This document shows, in pieces, positions 44,817 to 53,231 of a stretch of 64,000 nucleotides of DNA (position 1 is the stretch's first letter; each line of letters begins with the position of its first letter). The notes below the pieces were generated by a model. It did no database searches and was not told where the DNA came from. It worked only from the letters and a program-made list of their open reading frames with translations. The DNA lies in the NCBI RefSeq assembly GCF_004522105.1, contig NZ_SPUJ01000002.1:186001-250000 (forward strand), read 5' to 3'. Position numbers and translations under genes: made by a program. The stretch is from Nocardioides sp. 1609. Lineage in GTDB: Bacteria; Actinomycetota; Actinomycetes; Propionibacteriales; Nocardioidaceae.

Positions 44817-44898
44817 GGGGGTCTCTTCTCTCTGAGAGGACTCGCGGGTCGCTGTGACGCAGGTCGCACCGAGGACGTCGTGGGTGACCTTAACCACT

Positions 44899-44928
44899 TT
44901 GAGTCACTTGCCACAAGAGGTGAATCAA
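44899..44928. promoter_or_regulatory. Inverted repeat between the Liv operon and the TetR gene
   Basis: TTGAGTCAC (44899-44907) and GTGAATCAA (44920-44928) form an inverted repeat with 8 of 9 matching positions and a 12-nt spacer, in an AT-rich divergent promoter. It is the best candidate site for the TetR protein at 44982. Confidence 0.5.
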
Positions 44929-44981
44929 CTAGTCCAAAACTTTGCTCGCCTGTCTTCGAGATTGATGCCTAGACTGCGGCC

Positions 44982-45728
44982 ATGCCCCGCACCGCCGAAC
45001 CCGCTGCCGCCGGCGATCCCGCCCCGGCCCCCCGCAGCCGTGCCGCGGACCGTCGCGAGGGCTCGGGAGCGCCGTCCGAGCTGATCGCCGCCGCCGAGCG
45101 CCTGTTCTCGGCCCGGGGCATCGACGGCGTCTCGCTGCGGGAGATCACCCGGGAGGCGAACCAGCGCAACACCACGGCGCTGCAGTACCACTTCGGCGGG
45201 CGCGACGGGCTGCTCCGCGCCCTCGTCGAGAAGCACATGGACACCGTCGCCGTGCGCCGGGCCGCACTCCTCGACCACGTCGAGGGACGCACCGACCTGA
45301 CCGCTCGCGACGGCGCGTCGATGCTCGTGCAACCGCTCATCGCCAAGCTCACCAGCGACGACGGCGGACCGGCGTTCCTGCAGGTCGCCGCCGAGATGCT
45401 CAACCGCACGCACCGGCTGATCGACCCCGACGAGCCGGTCGGCCCGGTCATCTACGACGCGCTCGGCTCGCTCGACCGATGGTCGGCGACGTTCGAGGAC
45501 GTGATGCCCGCCGGCTCCACCGGGGCCCCGCTGCACCGCCGCTTCGCGGTGATCCGCTTCGCCCACATCGAGATCGGCCGGCGTGCCCGGGTCGGCCCGC
45601 CGATCAACGTCCCGCTCTTCACCAGCCAGCTGATCGACATGGTGGCCGGCCTGCTCACCGCCGAGCTCTCCGAGGAGACCCAGCGCCTGCTCGCCGAGCG
45701 CGAGACCAGCGGCGGCACCGGCTCGTAG
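44982..45728 (+). CDS. TetR-family transcriptional regulator
   Basis: 248 residues. The HTH is VSLREITREANQRNTTALQYHFG (quoted in part: SLREITREANQRN and ALQYHFG), preceded by a ~30-residue Ala/Pro-rich disordered tail. The C-terminal domain resembles those of regulators of lipid catabolism. Divergent from the Liv operon and convergent with the racemase gene. Likely ligand is an acyl-CoA. Confidence 0.88.
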   Translation: MPRTAEPAAAGDPAPAPRSRAADRREGSGAPSELIAAAERLFSARGIDGVSLREITREANQRNTTALQYHFGGRDGLLRALVEKHMDTVAVRRAALLDHVEGRTDLTARDGASMLVQPLIAKLTSDDGGPAFLQVAAEMLNRTHRLIDPDEPVGPVIYDALGSLDRWSATFEDVMPAGSTGAPLHRRFAVIRFAHIEIGRRARVGPPINVPLFTSQLIDMVAGLLTAELSEETQRLLAERETSGGTGS

Positions 45729-45730
45729 CC

Positions 45731-45757
45731 GGCCGGCGTCAGGCGGGGGCGCCGGCC
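45731..45757. terminator. Hairpin between convergent TetR and racemase genes
   Basis: GGCCGGCG (45731-45738) and CGCCGGCC (45750-45757) flank the junction and overlap the end of the racemase gene. Possible bidirectional terminator. Confidence 0.4.
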
Positions 45758-46824
45758 CAGGCCGTGGCGACGTCGTCGAGGGTGCTGGCGCGGCCGGGGG
45801 ACGCCGGCACGGGGTCGCCGGCCGAGAGCCGCGGGGCGGCGCCGCCGACGGCGTACCCGTCGGCGGTGGCGACCAGCGAGGAGCGAGCGGCGACGTGCGG
45901 GTGGGACGGCGCCTCGGCGAAGGTCAGCACCGGGGTGACGCACGCGTCGGTGCCGCCGAAGACCTGCTCCCAGTGCGCGCGCGGCCGGCTCGCGAAGACC
46001 TCGGCGAACCTCGTGCGCAGGGGCTCCCATGTCGAGCGGTCGTCGCGGTCGGGCAGGGCGGCGACGTCCAGGCCCAGGCCCTGCAGGAGCAGCGCGTAGA
46101 ACTGCGGCTCGATGGACCCGACGGCCATGAAGCCGCCGTCGGCGCAGCGGTAGGTGCCGTAGTACGGCGCGGCGCCGTCGAGGAGGTTGTCGGACCGCTC
46201 GTCGCGCCAGTCGCCCGTCGTCCGGAGCTCGAGGATGCCGGCGAGCAGCAACCCCGCGCCGTCGACCATCGCGGCGTCGACGACCTGCCCCTCCCCCGTC
46301 GTCGCGCGCTGCACCAGCGCCGCGAGGACGCCGTTGACGAGCAGCATCGAGCCGCCTCCGTAGTCGCCGACGAGGTTGAGCGGCGGCAGCGGCTGGCCGG
46401 CGGTGCCGATCGCGTGCAGGGCGCCCGTGAGCGAGATGTAGTTGATGTCGTGCCCGGCCGTGGTCGCGAACGGGCCGGTCTGGCCCCACCCGGTCATCCG
46501 CGCGTAGACCGTGCGCGGGTTGCGGGCGCGCACCTCGGCGGGACCGAGACCGAGCCGCTCCATCACGCCGGGACGGAAGCCCTCGACCAGCACGTCGGCG
46601 CCGGCCACGAGGTCGAGCACCCGGTCGCGCTCGTGCGGGTCCTTGAGGTCGGCGGCGACGGTCGTCCGGCCGCGGAGGGTGTGCTCGCTCGGCGGCTCCA
46701 CGACGCCGGGCCGGACGACGCGCACGACGTCCGCGCCGAGGTCGGCCAGCATCATGCAGGCGTGGGGGCCGGGCCCGATGCCCGCCATCTCGACGACGCG
46801 GACACCGGTGAGGGGCTGGTTCAT
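45739..46824 (-). CDS. Alpha-methylacyl-CoA racemase (CaiB/BaiF family)
   Basis: 361 residues. Family III CoA-transferase fold, but with the racemase residues: His125 in GHDINY, Asp154 in NLVGDYGGGSM and Glu in GSIEPQFYALLL, matching His126/Asp156/Glu241 of the mycobacterial enzyme MCR. It interconverts R and S 2-methylacyl-CoAs so that branched chains can be beta-oxidised. Last gene of the kinase/dehydrogenase/kinase/racemase cluster on this strand. Confidence 0.85.
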   Translation of the reverse strand: MNQPLTGVRVVEMAGIGPGPHACMMLADLGADVVRVVRPGVVEPPSEHTLRGRTTVAADLKDPHERDRVLDLVAGADVLVEGFRPGVMERLGLGPAEVRARNPRTVYARMTGWGQTGPFATTAGHDINYISLTGALHAIGTAGQPLPPLNLVGDYGGGSMLLVNGVLAALVQRATTGEGQVVDAAMVDGAGLLLAGILELRTTGDWRDERSDNLLDGAAPYYGTYRCADGGFMAVGSIEPQFYALLLQGLGLDVAALPDRDDRSTWEPLRTRFAEVFASRPRAHWEQVFGGTDACVTPVLTFAEAPSHPHVAARSSLVATADGYAVGGAAPRLSAGDPVPASPGRASTLDDVATAWAGAPA

Positions 46825-46877
46825 GCGGGGGACTCGCTTCCATCGGGACGACGTGGGGACGACGTCGGGCGGGTGGG

Positions 46878-47924
46878 TCAGACTCCGGCGACCTCGCGGG
46901 CGCGGCGGAGCAGGACGAGGGTGGCGGCGTGCAGGCGGTCGCCCACGTCGCGCGGCGCCAGGCCGGCGCGGGAGCGGGCGTAGGTGCCCTCGAGCACGAT
47001 GCCGAGCTTGAAGCAGGCCATCGCGACGTACCAGTCGACGGCGCCCAGGTCGCGCGTCGAGTGCTCGCCGTAGTGGCGCACGAGCTCCTCGCGGGTCGGC
47101 AGCCCGCCGGCCCGCCCGATCGCGGCGTCGACCACCTCGACGTCGTCGCCGCGCGGCCAGGTGGCCAGCAGGGCGCCGAGGTCGAGCAGGGGGTCACCGA
47201 CGGTGGCCATCTCGAGGTCGACGATCGCCGCGACGTCGCCCGACGTGGGCGTGAGCATGACGTTGGCGAGGTGGTAGTCGCCGTGGATCAGGCCCGGGGT
47301 CCAGTCGACCGGACGGTGGGCGTCGAGCCAGTCGCCGAGCGCGTCGACCCCGGGGAGGTCCGGGCCGGCGTACCCCGCGAGCGAGGAGTACGACGCGAGC
47401 TCGCCGCGCCAGCGCTCGACCTGCCGCTCGAGGAACCCGACCGGCTTGCCGAGGTCGCCGAGCCCGACGGCCTCGTGGTCGACGGCGCCGTACGCCGCCA
47501 GCGCGCGGGCGACCGCGAGACCGGCCCGGTGTCGCAGGGCCGGGTCGCCGGCGTAGGGCTCGGGGAGCTCGAGCGCCGGGTTGAACCCGTCGACCGGCTC
47601 CATCAGGTAGAAGACCGCGCCGTCGAGGACGTCGGTGTCGAGGCAGGCCGCGACCAGCCGCGGGTGCGGCACGTCGGTGCCGGCGAGCCCGGCGAGGACC
47701 CGGATCTCGCGGCGCAGGGCGTCGTTCGAGCGCGGCCGCAGGTGTCGGGGTCCGCGCCGGAGCACCAGGTCGCGGTCGCCGCGGCGCAGCCGCAGCATGA
47801 TGTTCTGCGTGCCGCCGCCCAGCGGGCGGACGTCGGTGACGGGGCCGGCGCCGAGCCCCTCGGCGTCGAGCCAGCCGAGCAGCACGTCGAGGTCGACCCC
47901 GTGGTCGACGCCGGGCCCGCTCAC
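46878..47924 (-). CDS. ACAD10/11-type phosphotransferase (APH fold)
   Basis: 348 residues. LGGGTQNIMLRL and DLVLRRGPRHL nucleotide-binding region, catalytic loop LIHGDYHLANVML and metal site AIVDLEMATVGDPLLDLG. The pattern is that of the kinase half of ACAD10/ACAD11. In those enzymes and in LvaA of Pseudomonas the kinase phosphorylates the 4-hydroxyl of a 4-hydroxyacyl-CoA. The GTG start is only 4 nt after the dehydrogenase stop, so the two are almost certainly co-translated. Confidence 0.85.
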   Translation of the reverse strand: MSGPGVDHGVDLDVLLGWLDAEGLGAGPVTDVRPLGGGTQNIMLRLRRGDRDLVLRRGPRHLRPRSNDALRREIRVLAGLAGTDVPHPRLVAACLDTDVLDGAVFYLMEPVDGFNPALELPEPYAGDPALRHRAGLAVARALAAYGAVDHEAVGLGDLGKPVGFLERQVERWRGELASYSSLAGYAGPDLPGVDALGDWLDAHRPVDWTPGLIHGDYHLANVMLTPTSGDVAAIVDLEMATVGDPLLDLGALLATWPRGDDVEVVDAAIGRAGGLPTREELVRHYGEHSTRDLGAVDWYVAMACFKLGIVLEGTYARSRAGLAPRDVGDRLHAATLVLLRRAREVAGV

Positions 47925-47928
47925 CCGG

Positions 47929-49200
47929 TCAGGCCTCGACGCCGTAGAGCGCGCGGGCGTGCCGCTCCTGCTCGTGCCGGACGTAGGAGGGGAACTGGGC
48001 GTCGTCGGCCTTGTAGTCCTTGAGCACCTCGCGGGCCACGACCATCTTGTGCACCTCGGTCGGGCCGTCGGCGAGACCGACGTGGAAGGAGTTGATGACC
48101 CACTCGGCGAACGGCATCTCGTGACTCAGCCCGAGCGAGCCGTGCAGGTGCAGGGCGCGCGAGGAGATGTCGTGGAGGACCTGCGGCATGATCGCCTTGA
48201 CCGCGGAGACGTTCTTGCGGATCGCCTTCCAGTCCTGCCCCTGGTCGGCCATCCAGGCGGTCTCGAGCACCAGCAGGCGGAACTGCCGCAGCTGCACCCA
48301 CGAGTCGGCGATCTTCTCCTGCACCATCTGCTTGCGGGCGAGCACCTCGCCCTTGGTGCTGCGCGACAGCACCCGCTCGCAGGTCATGTCGAAGGCACGG
48401 GTGGCCTGCGCGAGGGTGCGCATGGCGTGGTGCATCCGGCCGCCGCCGAGGCGGGTCTGGGCGATCGCGAAGGCCTGGCCGGGCTCGCCGAGGATGGCGG
48501 AGTGCGGCACCCGGACGTCGGTGAGACGCAGGTGGGCGTGCGTGTCCTCGCGCTCGCCGTAGAAGCCGTAGTTGCGCACGATCTCGATGCCGGGGGTGTC
48601 GGTGTCGATGATGAACATCGAGGCCCGCTGGTACGGGCTCTCGGCGTCGGGGTCGGTGACGACCATCATGATGTAGAAGGCGGCGGTCTCGGCCTCGGAG
48701 GCGAACCACTTCTCACCGTTGATGACCCACTCGTCGCCGTCGCGGACGCCGGCGGTCTGGAACAGCAGCGGGTCGGCCCCACCCTGGGGCTCGGTCATCG
48801 AGAAGCAGGAGACGACCTCGTTGGCGAGCAGCGGCTCGAGGTACGTCCGCTTCTGCTCCGGGGTGCCGAAGTGCGCCAGGATCTCGGAGTTGCCGGTGTC
48901 GGGCGCCTGGGCGCCGAAGACGATCGGCCCGAAGCGCGACATGCCGAACTTCTCGTTCATCAGCGCGAGCTTGAGCTGGCCGTAGCCGGGGCCGCCGAGC
49001 TCGGGGCCGAGGTGGCAGGCCCACAGGCCCCGCGCCTGGACCTCGGCCTGGAGCGGGCGCACGAGCCGGACGAACTCGGGGTCGTGGATGTTCCACTGGC
49101 TGCCGAGGAGGTAGTCGAGGGGCTGCACCTTCTCGCGGACGAAGGTGTCGATCCAGTCCAGCTCGGGCTGGAACTCGGGGTCGTTCTCGAAGCTCCACAT
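47929..49200 (-). CDS. Acyl-CoA dehydrogenase, ACAD11-like
   Basis: 423 residues. FAD-binding and substrate motifs CFSMTEPQGGADP, NGEKWFASEAE, QTRLGGGRMHHAMRTL, LHLHGSLGLSHEMP and ADGPTEVHKMVVAREVL. The ADGPxEVH ending is shared with the dehydrogenase at 38465 and with ACAD10/11 rather than with classical enzymes (YEGTxEI). Adjacent APH-fold genes on both sides support the ACAD10/11 comparison. ATG at 49200 chosen by alignment to family start. Confidence 0.88.
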   Translation of the reverse strand: MWSFENDPEFQPELDWIDTFVREKVQPLDYLLGSQWNIHDPEFVRLVRPLQAEVQARGLWACHLGPELGGPGYGQLKLALMNEKFGMSRFGPIVFGAQAPDTGNSEILAHFGTPEQKRTYLEPLLANEVVSCFSMTEPQGGADPLLFQTAGVRDGDEWVINGEKWFASEAETAAFYIMMVVTDPDAESPYQRASMFIIDTDTPGIEIVRNYGFYGEREDTHAHLRLTDVRVPHSAILGEPGQAFAIAQTRLGGGRMHHAMRTLAQATRAFDMTCERVLSRSTKGEVLARKQMVQEKIADSWVQLRQFRLLVLETAWMADQGQDWKAIRKNVSAVKAIMPQVLHDISSRALHLHGSLGLSHEMPFAEWVINSFHVGLADGPTEVHKMVVAREVLKDYKADDAQFPSYVRHEQERHARALYGVEA

Positions 49201-49299
49201 GGCGGTTCGACCGTCCTCTCGCGCCCGCCGGGTCGTTCCCGCGGCGTCGCCACCTTGCAGTACGGACGCCCGACAAGTCAATGCGTCCTACTCATTAAG

Positions 49300-50340
49300 T
49301 CATACAGTTGCATTATCGAGGAGGGTGAGACCGCGCTCGAACAGCACCGGCACGCCGCCGCCCATCAGGGCACTGACCTCGTCGACGCGCCGACCGGTGA
49401 CGTGGAGGTGCAGGTTGAACGCGGCGATCGCGCCGTAGCGGAAGCACGCGAGGGCGCGGTACCAGTCGTAGTCGGGCAGCGGCGCGCCGCCGGCGTCCTC
49501 GTACCAGCGGAGCAGCTCGGCGGGGTCGGCCTCGGTCGCCAGGACGGCGCGACGCTCGGCGTGCCAGCACGCGGGATCGGTCATCATCGACAGCCAGCCG
49601 AGGTCCAGCCCGACCGGACCGACGCCGGCGATCTCCCAGTCGATGACGGCCACGAGCCCGCCGGCCGCGTCGTAGAGCACGTTGTGGGTCTGGAAGTCGC
49701 CGTGGAACACCCCGACGCGGTGCCGCCCGGGGTCGTGCGCGACGAGGGCCGCGCCGAGCCGGTGCCCGGCCCCGACCCAGGCCGGCTCGGGAGAGCGCTC
49801 GAGCAGCCGGCCCCAGAAGGCGACCTCGGACGCCGCCGTCCGCGGCTCGTCCCAGCCGGGCAGGGCGGCCTCGGCGTCGACGGCGTGCAGCGGCACCAGC
49901 GCCGCGACCGCCTGCCGGAGGTACGGCGCGACGGCGTCCGGGTCGACCCGCGCGGCGCCGGCCCGGCCGTGCATCGGCAGCGGAAGGGCGTCGAGGTAGG
50001 GCTGGACGACGGCGTCGGTGCCGAACCAGGCGGGGTCGTCGGTCGACCAGAGCACCGGGGCGACCGCGACCCCGTGCCGCTCGAGCGCGCCGATCAGCGG
50101 CACCTGGCGCAGCACGTCGGTGTTGCCGCTTCGTCGCACCCCCGGCGGGGAGAGCCGGACGACGAGACGCTCGGCGCCGCCGTCGTGCCCCACGCGGAAG
50201 CCGAAGCTCAGCCCGGCGTTGCCGGGCATCGGGGCGACGTCGCTCACGACGGCCGTCGGGCCGTGGCGCTCGCGCGCCCACGGGGCGAGCAGGCCGGTCA
50301 TCCGGGCCACGTCGAGGGGGGCGGCGGGTGACGGCGGCAT
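49300..50340 (-). CDS. Second ACAD10/11-type phosphotransferase (APH fold)
   Basis: 346 residues. Catalytic loop VFHGDFQTHNVLYD, metal motif AVIDWEIAGVGPVGLDLGWLS. It is clearly a paralogue, not a copy, of the kinase at 46878. It lies 99 nt upstream of the dehydrogenase on the same strand and diverges from a thioesterase across the best CCGAACG palindrome. ATG at 50340 leaves the operator outside the coding region. Confidence 0.85.
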   Translation of the reverse strand: MPPSPAAPLDVARMTGLLAPWARERHGPTAVVSDVAPMPGNAGLSFGFRVGHDGGAERLVVRLSPPGVRRSGNTDVLRQVPLIGALERHGVAVAPVLWSTDDPAWFGTDAVVQPYLDALPLPMHGRAGAARVDPDAVAPYLRQAVAALVPLHAVDAEAALPGWDEPRTAASEVAFWGRLLERSPEPAWVGAGHRLGAALVAHDPGRHRVGVFHGDFQTHNVLYDAAGGLVAVIDWEIAGVGPVGLDLGWLSMMTDPACWHAERRAVLATEADPAELLRWYEDAGGAPLPDYDWYRALACFRYGAIAAFNLHLHVTGRRVDEVSALMGGGVPVLFERGLTLLDNATV

Positions 50341-50361
50341 GCCGTCGAGACTAGCGTGGAA

Positions 50362-50379
50362 TCCGAACGAGCGTTCGGG
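50362..50379. promoter_or_regulatory. CCGAACG-AG-CGTTCGG operator
   Basis: TCCGAACG-AG-CGTTCGGG is a perfect 7-nt-arm palindrome in the 52-nt gap between the divergent kinase and thioesterase genes. It defines the consensus for the weaker sites at 11997 and 53043. Confidence 0.7.
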
Positions 50380-50392
50380 TATGAATGGGGCC

Positions 50393-50893
50393 ATGCCGCA
50401 GCCGACGTACGACGACCTCACCGCCCGGACCGACCTCCTGCCGGCCTACCAGCGGCTCGTCGTGCCGCCCGAGTACGAGGACCACAACGGGCACATGAAC
50501 ATCGCGCACTACCTGACCACGACGTCGTGGGGGGTCCAGCACGCCTTCCACGCCTGGGGCGTCCCGGAGAGCTGGATGGGCGAGGCCCGGGTCGGCACGT
50601 TCAGCGCCGAGCACCACCTCGCCTACCTCGGCGAGGTGCACGTCGGCTCCGAGGTGTCGGTCCGGGTGCGCTGCGTGGCGCGGTCCCCGCGCGGCCTGCA
50701 CGTCGTCGGCTACCTGCTCGACGACACCCACCGCACGCTCGCCTACGTGATGGAGCTCCTGACCCTCCACGTCGACCTGACCACCCGGCGCACCCGCACC
50801 TGGCCCGACGACGTCGCCGCCGGGCTCGACCGCGCGGTCGCCGCGCACGCCGTCCTCGACTGGCCGGTCACGGGCTGCCTCGCGGTCCGCTGA
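50393..50893 (+). CDS. Hotdog-fold acyl-CoA thioesterase
   Basis: 166 residues. VPPEYEDHNGHMNIAHYLTT contains the D-x-N-G-H-M-N motif of 4-hydroxybenzoyl-CoA/YbgC-type thioesterases (active-site Asp and His). It should hydrolyse an acyl-CoA, releasing CoA. An in-frame ATG at 50381 is also possible. Divergent from the kinase gene across a shared operator, so it is likely part of the same response. Confidence 0.82.
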   Translation: MPQPTYDDLTARTDLLPAYQRLVVPPEYEDHNGHMNIAHYLTTTSWGVQHAFHAWGVPESWMGEARVGTFSAEHHLAYLGEVHVGSEVSVRVRCVARSPRGLHVVGYLLDDTHRTLAYVMELLTLHVDLTTRRTRTWPDDVAAGLDRAVAAHAVLDWPVTGCLAVR

Positions 50894-50930
50894 GACGACC
50901 CGCCCGCACCGGTGGGTCGCGGCGGACCGG

Positions 50931-52091
50931 TCAGCGGGCGCCGCGGACCATCGCGCCGCCGATGATGTGCTTCATGATCTCGTTGGTCCCGCCGTAGATC
51001 TTCTGCACGCGGGCGTCCTGGTAGGCCCGGGCCACGGGGTACTCGACCATGTAGCCGTAGCCGCCGTGCAGCTGCAGCGCCCGGTCGACCACCCGCGTCT
51101 GGACGTCGGTGGCCCACCACTTCGCCTTGGCCGCGTCGACCTCACCCAGGTCACCGGCGTTCCAGGCACGCACGCAGTCATCGACGTAGGAACGGGTCAC
51201 GTCGGCCTCGGTGGCCAGCTCGGCGAGCTCGAAACGGGTGTTCTGGAAGTCCGCCACGGCCCGACCGAACGCCTGGCGGCCCACGGTGTACTCGAGCGTC
51301 GTGGCGACCACCGCGTCGGTGACCGCGACCGCCTGCGCCGCGATCGAGAGCCGCTCCAGCGGCAGCATCCGCTTCAGCTGTGCCAAGCCCCCACCCTGGA
51401 CGCCGAGCAGGTTGTCCTCGGGCACGAACACCTCGGTGAAGGCCAGCTCCGCGGTGTCCTGGGCGTGCAGCCCGATCTTCCTCAGCTGCCGACCCCGGCT
51501 GAACCCGGGCATGCCCCGCTCGACCACCAGCAGGCTGAACGCGTCACGCCCGGCGTCCGGGTCGGTACGGGCCACCACCACGACCACGTCGCACTGGATG
51601 CCCGAGGTGATGAACGTCTTCGCCCCGTCCAGGACCCACCCGCCCTCCACCCTGCGAGCCGAGGTCCGGATCCCCTGCAGGTCACTGCCGGTCCCCGGCT
51701 CGGTCATCGCGACCGCAGCGATCAGCTCACCGCTGCACAACCCCGGCAGCCAGCGCGCCTGCTGCTCGGGGGTGCCCAGCTCGGTGAAGTACGGCACCAG
51801 GATGTCGTCCTGGAGCGAGAACGACGACGCGAGGCTCCCGGCGTACACCCGGGCGAGCTCCTCCAGCACCACCATCCGGTAGCGGTAGTCGCGCGCCACC
51901 GCACCACCACCGTGCTCCTCGGGCCCACTCAGCCCCACCACGCCCTGCCGGCCCGCAGCCACCCAGGTCTCGCGGTCCACGTGACGCTGCTCGTCCCACC
52001 GCTCCACGTTCGGCTCGACCTCACGCGCGACGAACTCCCGCACGCTCGCGCGGAACTGCTCGTGCTCGGCCTCGTACAGGTGTCGCTTCAT
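50931..52091 (-). CDS. Acyl-CoA dehydrogenase, long-chain (LCAD)-like
   Basis: 386 residues. AVAMTEPGTGSDLQGIRT, FITSGIQCD, LHGGYGYMVEYPVAR and QKIYGGTNEIMKHIIG. The Gly in IYGGT replaces the catalytic Glu of medium-chain enzymes; long-chain and isovaleryl enzymes place the base in an internal helix, and LPLERLSIA offers that Glu here. So it is best read as an LCAD-type enzyme, not a dead one. Its ATG overlaps the enoyl-CoA hydratase stop (ATGA). Confidence 0.9.
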   Translation of the reverse strand: MKRHLYEAEHEQFRASVREFVAREVEPNVERWDEQRHVDRETWVAAGRQGVVGLSGPEEHGGGAVARDYRYRMVVLEELARVYAGSLASSFSLQDDILVPYFTELGTPEQQARWLPGLCSGELIAAVAMTEPGTGSDLQGIRTSARRVEGGWVLDGAKTFITSGIQCDVVVVVARTDPDAGRDAFSLLVVERGMPGFSRGRQLRKIGLHAQDTAELAFTEVFVPEDNLLGVQGGGLAQLKRMLPLERLSIAAQAVAVTDAVVATTLEYTVGRQAFGRAVADFQNTRFELAELATEADVTRSYVDDCVRAWNAGDLGEVDAAKAKWWATDVQTRVVDRALQLHGGYGYMVEYPVARAYQDARVQKIYGGTNEIMKHIIGGAMVRGAR

Positions 52092-53029
52092 CGGGTGCCC
52101 TCCAGGGTGCCGGGATCGGAGCTGCTCGGGTCGAGGTCGCTCGGGTCGAAGACGGGGGCGGGGAACGCCGCGAGGACGTCGGGGACGTCGTCGGGCACGC
52201 GGTCGACGAAGACCGGAGCCCGCTTCTCCAGGAACGCCGCGATGCCGTCGTGCGCGTCGGCGCTGACGCCGCGCAGGTTGATGCCGAGGGTCTCGGCGGT
52301 GTGGGCGACCACCGGGTGCTCGGCGCCGAGCATCCGCCACATCATCCGCCGCGTGAGCGCGGTCGAGACGGCGGCGGTGCTGTCGGCGATCTCTCGGGCC
52401 AGCGCGTACGCCGCGGGCAGCAGGTCCTCGGGCGCGTGCAGGCTGCGGACCAGCCCGCGCTCGTGCGCCTCGGCGGCCTCGACGACGCGCCCGGTGTAGA
52501 CCCACTCGAGGGCGGTCTGCATCGGGACCACCCGCGGCAGGAACCAGGTCGAGCAGGACTCCGGCACGAACCCGCGCCTGTTGAAGACGAAGCCGAACCG
52601 GGCCGTCTCCGACGCCATCCGGACGTCGCACGGCAGGGTGATCGTCGCGCCGACCCCCACGGCGGCCCCGTTGACCGCGGCGATGATCGGCTTGTCGAGG
52701 TCGAACATCCGCAGCACCACCCGGCCGCCGCCGTCGCGCCGCACGGGCAGGTCCTGGCCCGGGACGTCGTACGTCGTCCCGGGCGGTGCGGTGTCCGAGG
52801 CGCGCCAGCGCGCGAACGCCTCGGCGGACTCCGACAGGTCCATGCCGGCGCAGAAGGCCCGGCCGGTGCCGGTGAGGACGACGACCCGGACGTCGGGATC
52901 GGCGTCGACGGCGTCCCAGACCGCCATCAGCTCGGCCTCCATGACGTCGGTGAAGGCGTTGAGCCGGTCCGGGCGGTCGAACCGCACGGTGGCGATCCCG
53001 TCGGCGACCTCGAGGGTGATCTCCTGCAT
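52088..53029 (-). CDS. Enoyl-CoA hydratase/isomerase (crotonase family)
   Basis: 313 residues. Oxyanion-hole segments AFCAGMDLSE and NGAAVGVGATITLPCD; second catalytic Glu in GFVPESCSTWFLP. The first catalytic Glu of true hydratases (in GGGCEL) is absent, replaced by Ala/Thr, so the enzyme could be an isomerase or another crotonase activity. Its Pro/Asp/Ser-rich C-terminal tail is unusual. First gene of a two-gene operon with the LCAD-like gene; an operator of the CGTTCGGT type lies just upstream. Confidence 0.88.
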   Translation of the reverse strand: MQEITLEVADGIATVRFDRPDRLNAFTDVMEAELMAVWDAVDADPDVRVVVLTGTGRAFCAGMDLSESAEAFARWRASDTAPPGTTYDVPGQDLPVRRDGGGRVVLRMFDLDKPIIAAVNGAAVGVGATITLPCDVRMASETARFGFVFNRRGFVPESCSTWFLPRVVPMQTALEWVYTGRVVEAAEAHERGLVRSLHAPEDLLPAAYALAREIADSTAAVSTALTRRMMWRMLGAEHPVVAHTAETLGINLRGVSADAHDGIAAFLEKRAPVFVDRVPDDVPDVLAAFPAPVFDPSDLDPSSSDPGTLEGTR

Positions 53030-53042
53030 GCTCCCACGCCCT

Positions 53043-53060
53043 TCTAAACGTTCGTTCGGT
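53043..53060. promoter_or_regulatory. CGTTCGGT-type operator upstream of the crotonase gene
   Basis: TCTAAACG-TT-CGTTCGGT. Perfect right half and 5 of 8 left-half matches to the consensus ACCGAACG-N2-CGTTCGGT; left half keeps AACG. It lies within 30 nt upstream of the start codon. Confidence 0.55.
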
Positions 53061-53231
53061 TTTCTGAGCCTAGCCGAGGACCACCCCCGGGACGCGCGGA
53101 ACGACGGGGGGTGGTCCGAGCCGCACGGGTCCATGACACGGTGGGGGTCCGGCGCCGCGTGCGTGCCGGCTCCCCAGCCGGTCGGCGTCGATCCCCCCAT
53201 CTACCCGACGCGCACGTATGGAGGCACCCCC

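Noticed and set aside
50931..52091. Inactive acyl-CoA dehydrogenase because YEGT is changed to YGGT
   Set aside because: Long-chain enzymes naturally have IYGGTNEI and place the catalytic Glu in another helix, for which LPLERLSIA is a match.
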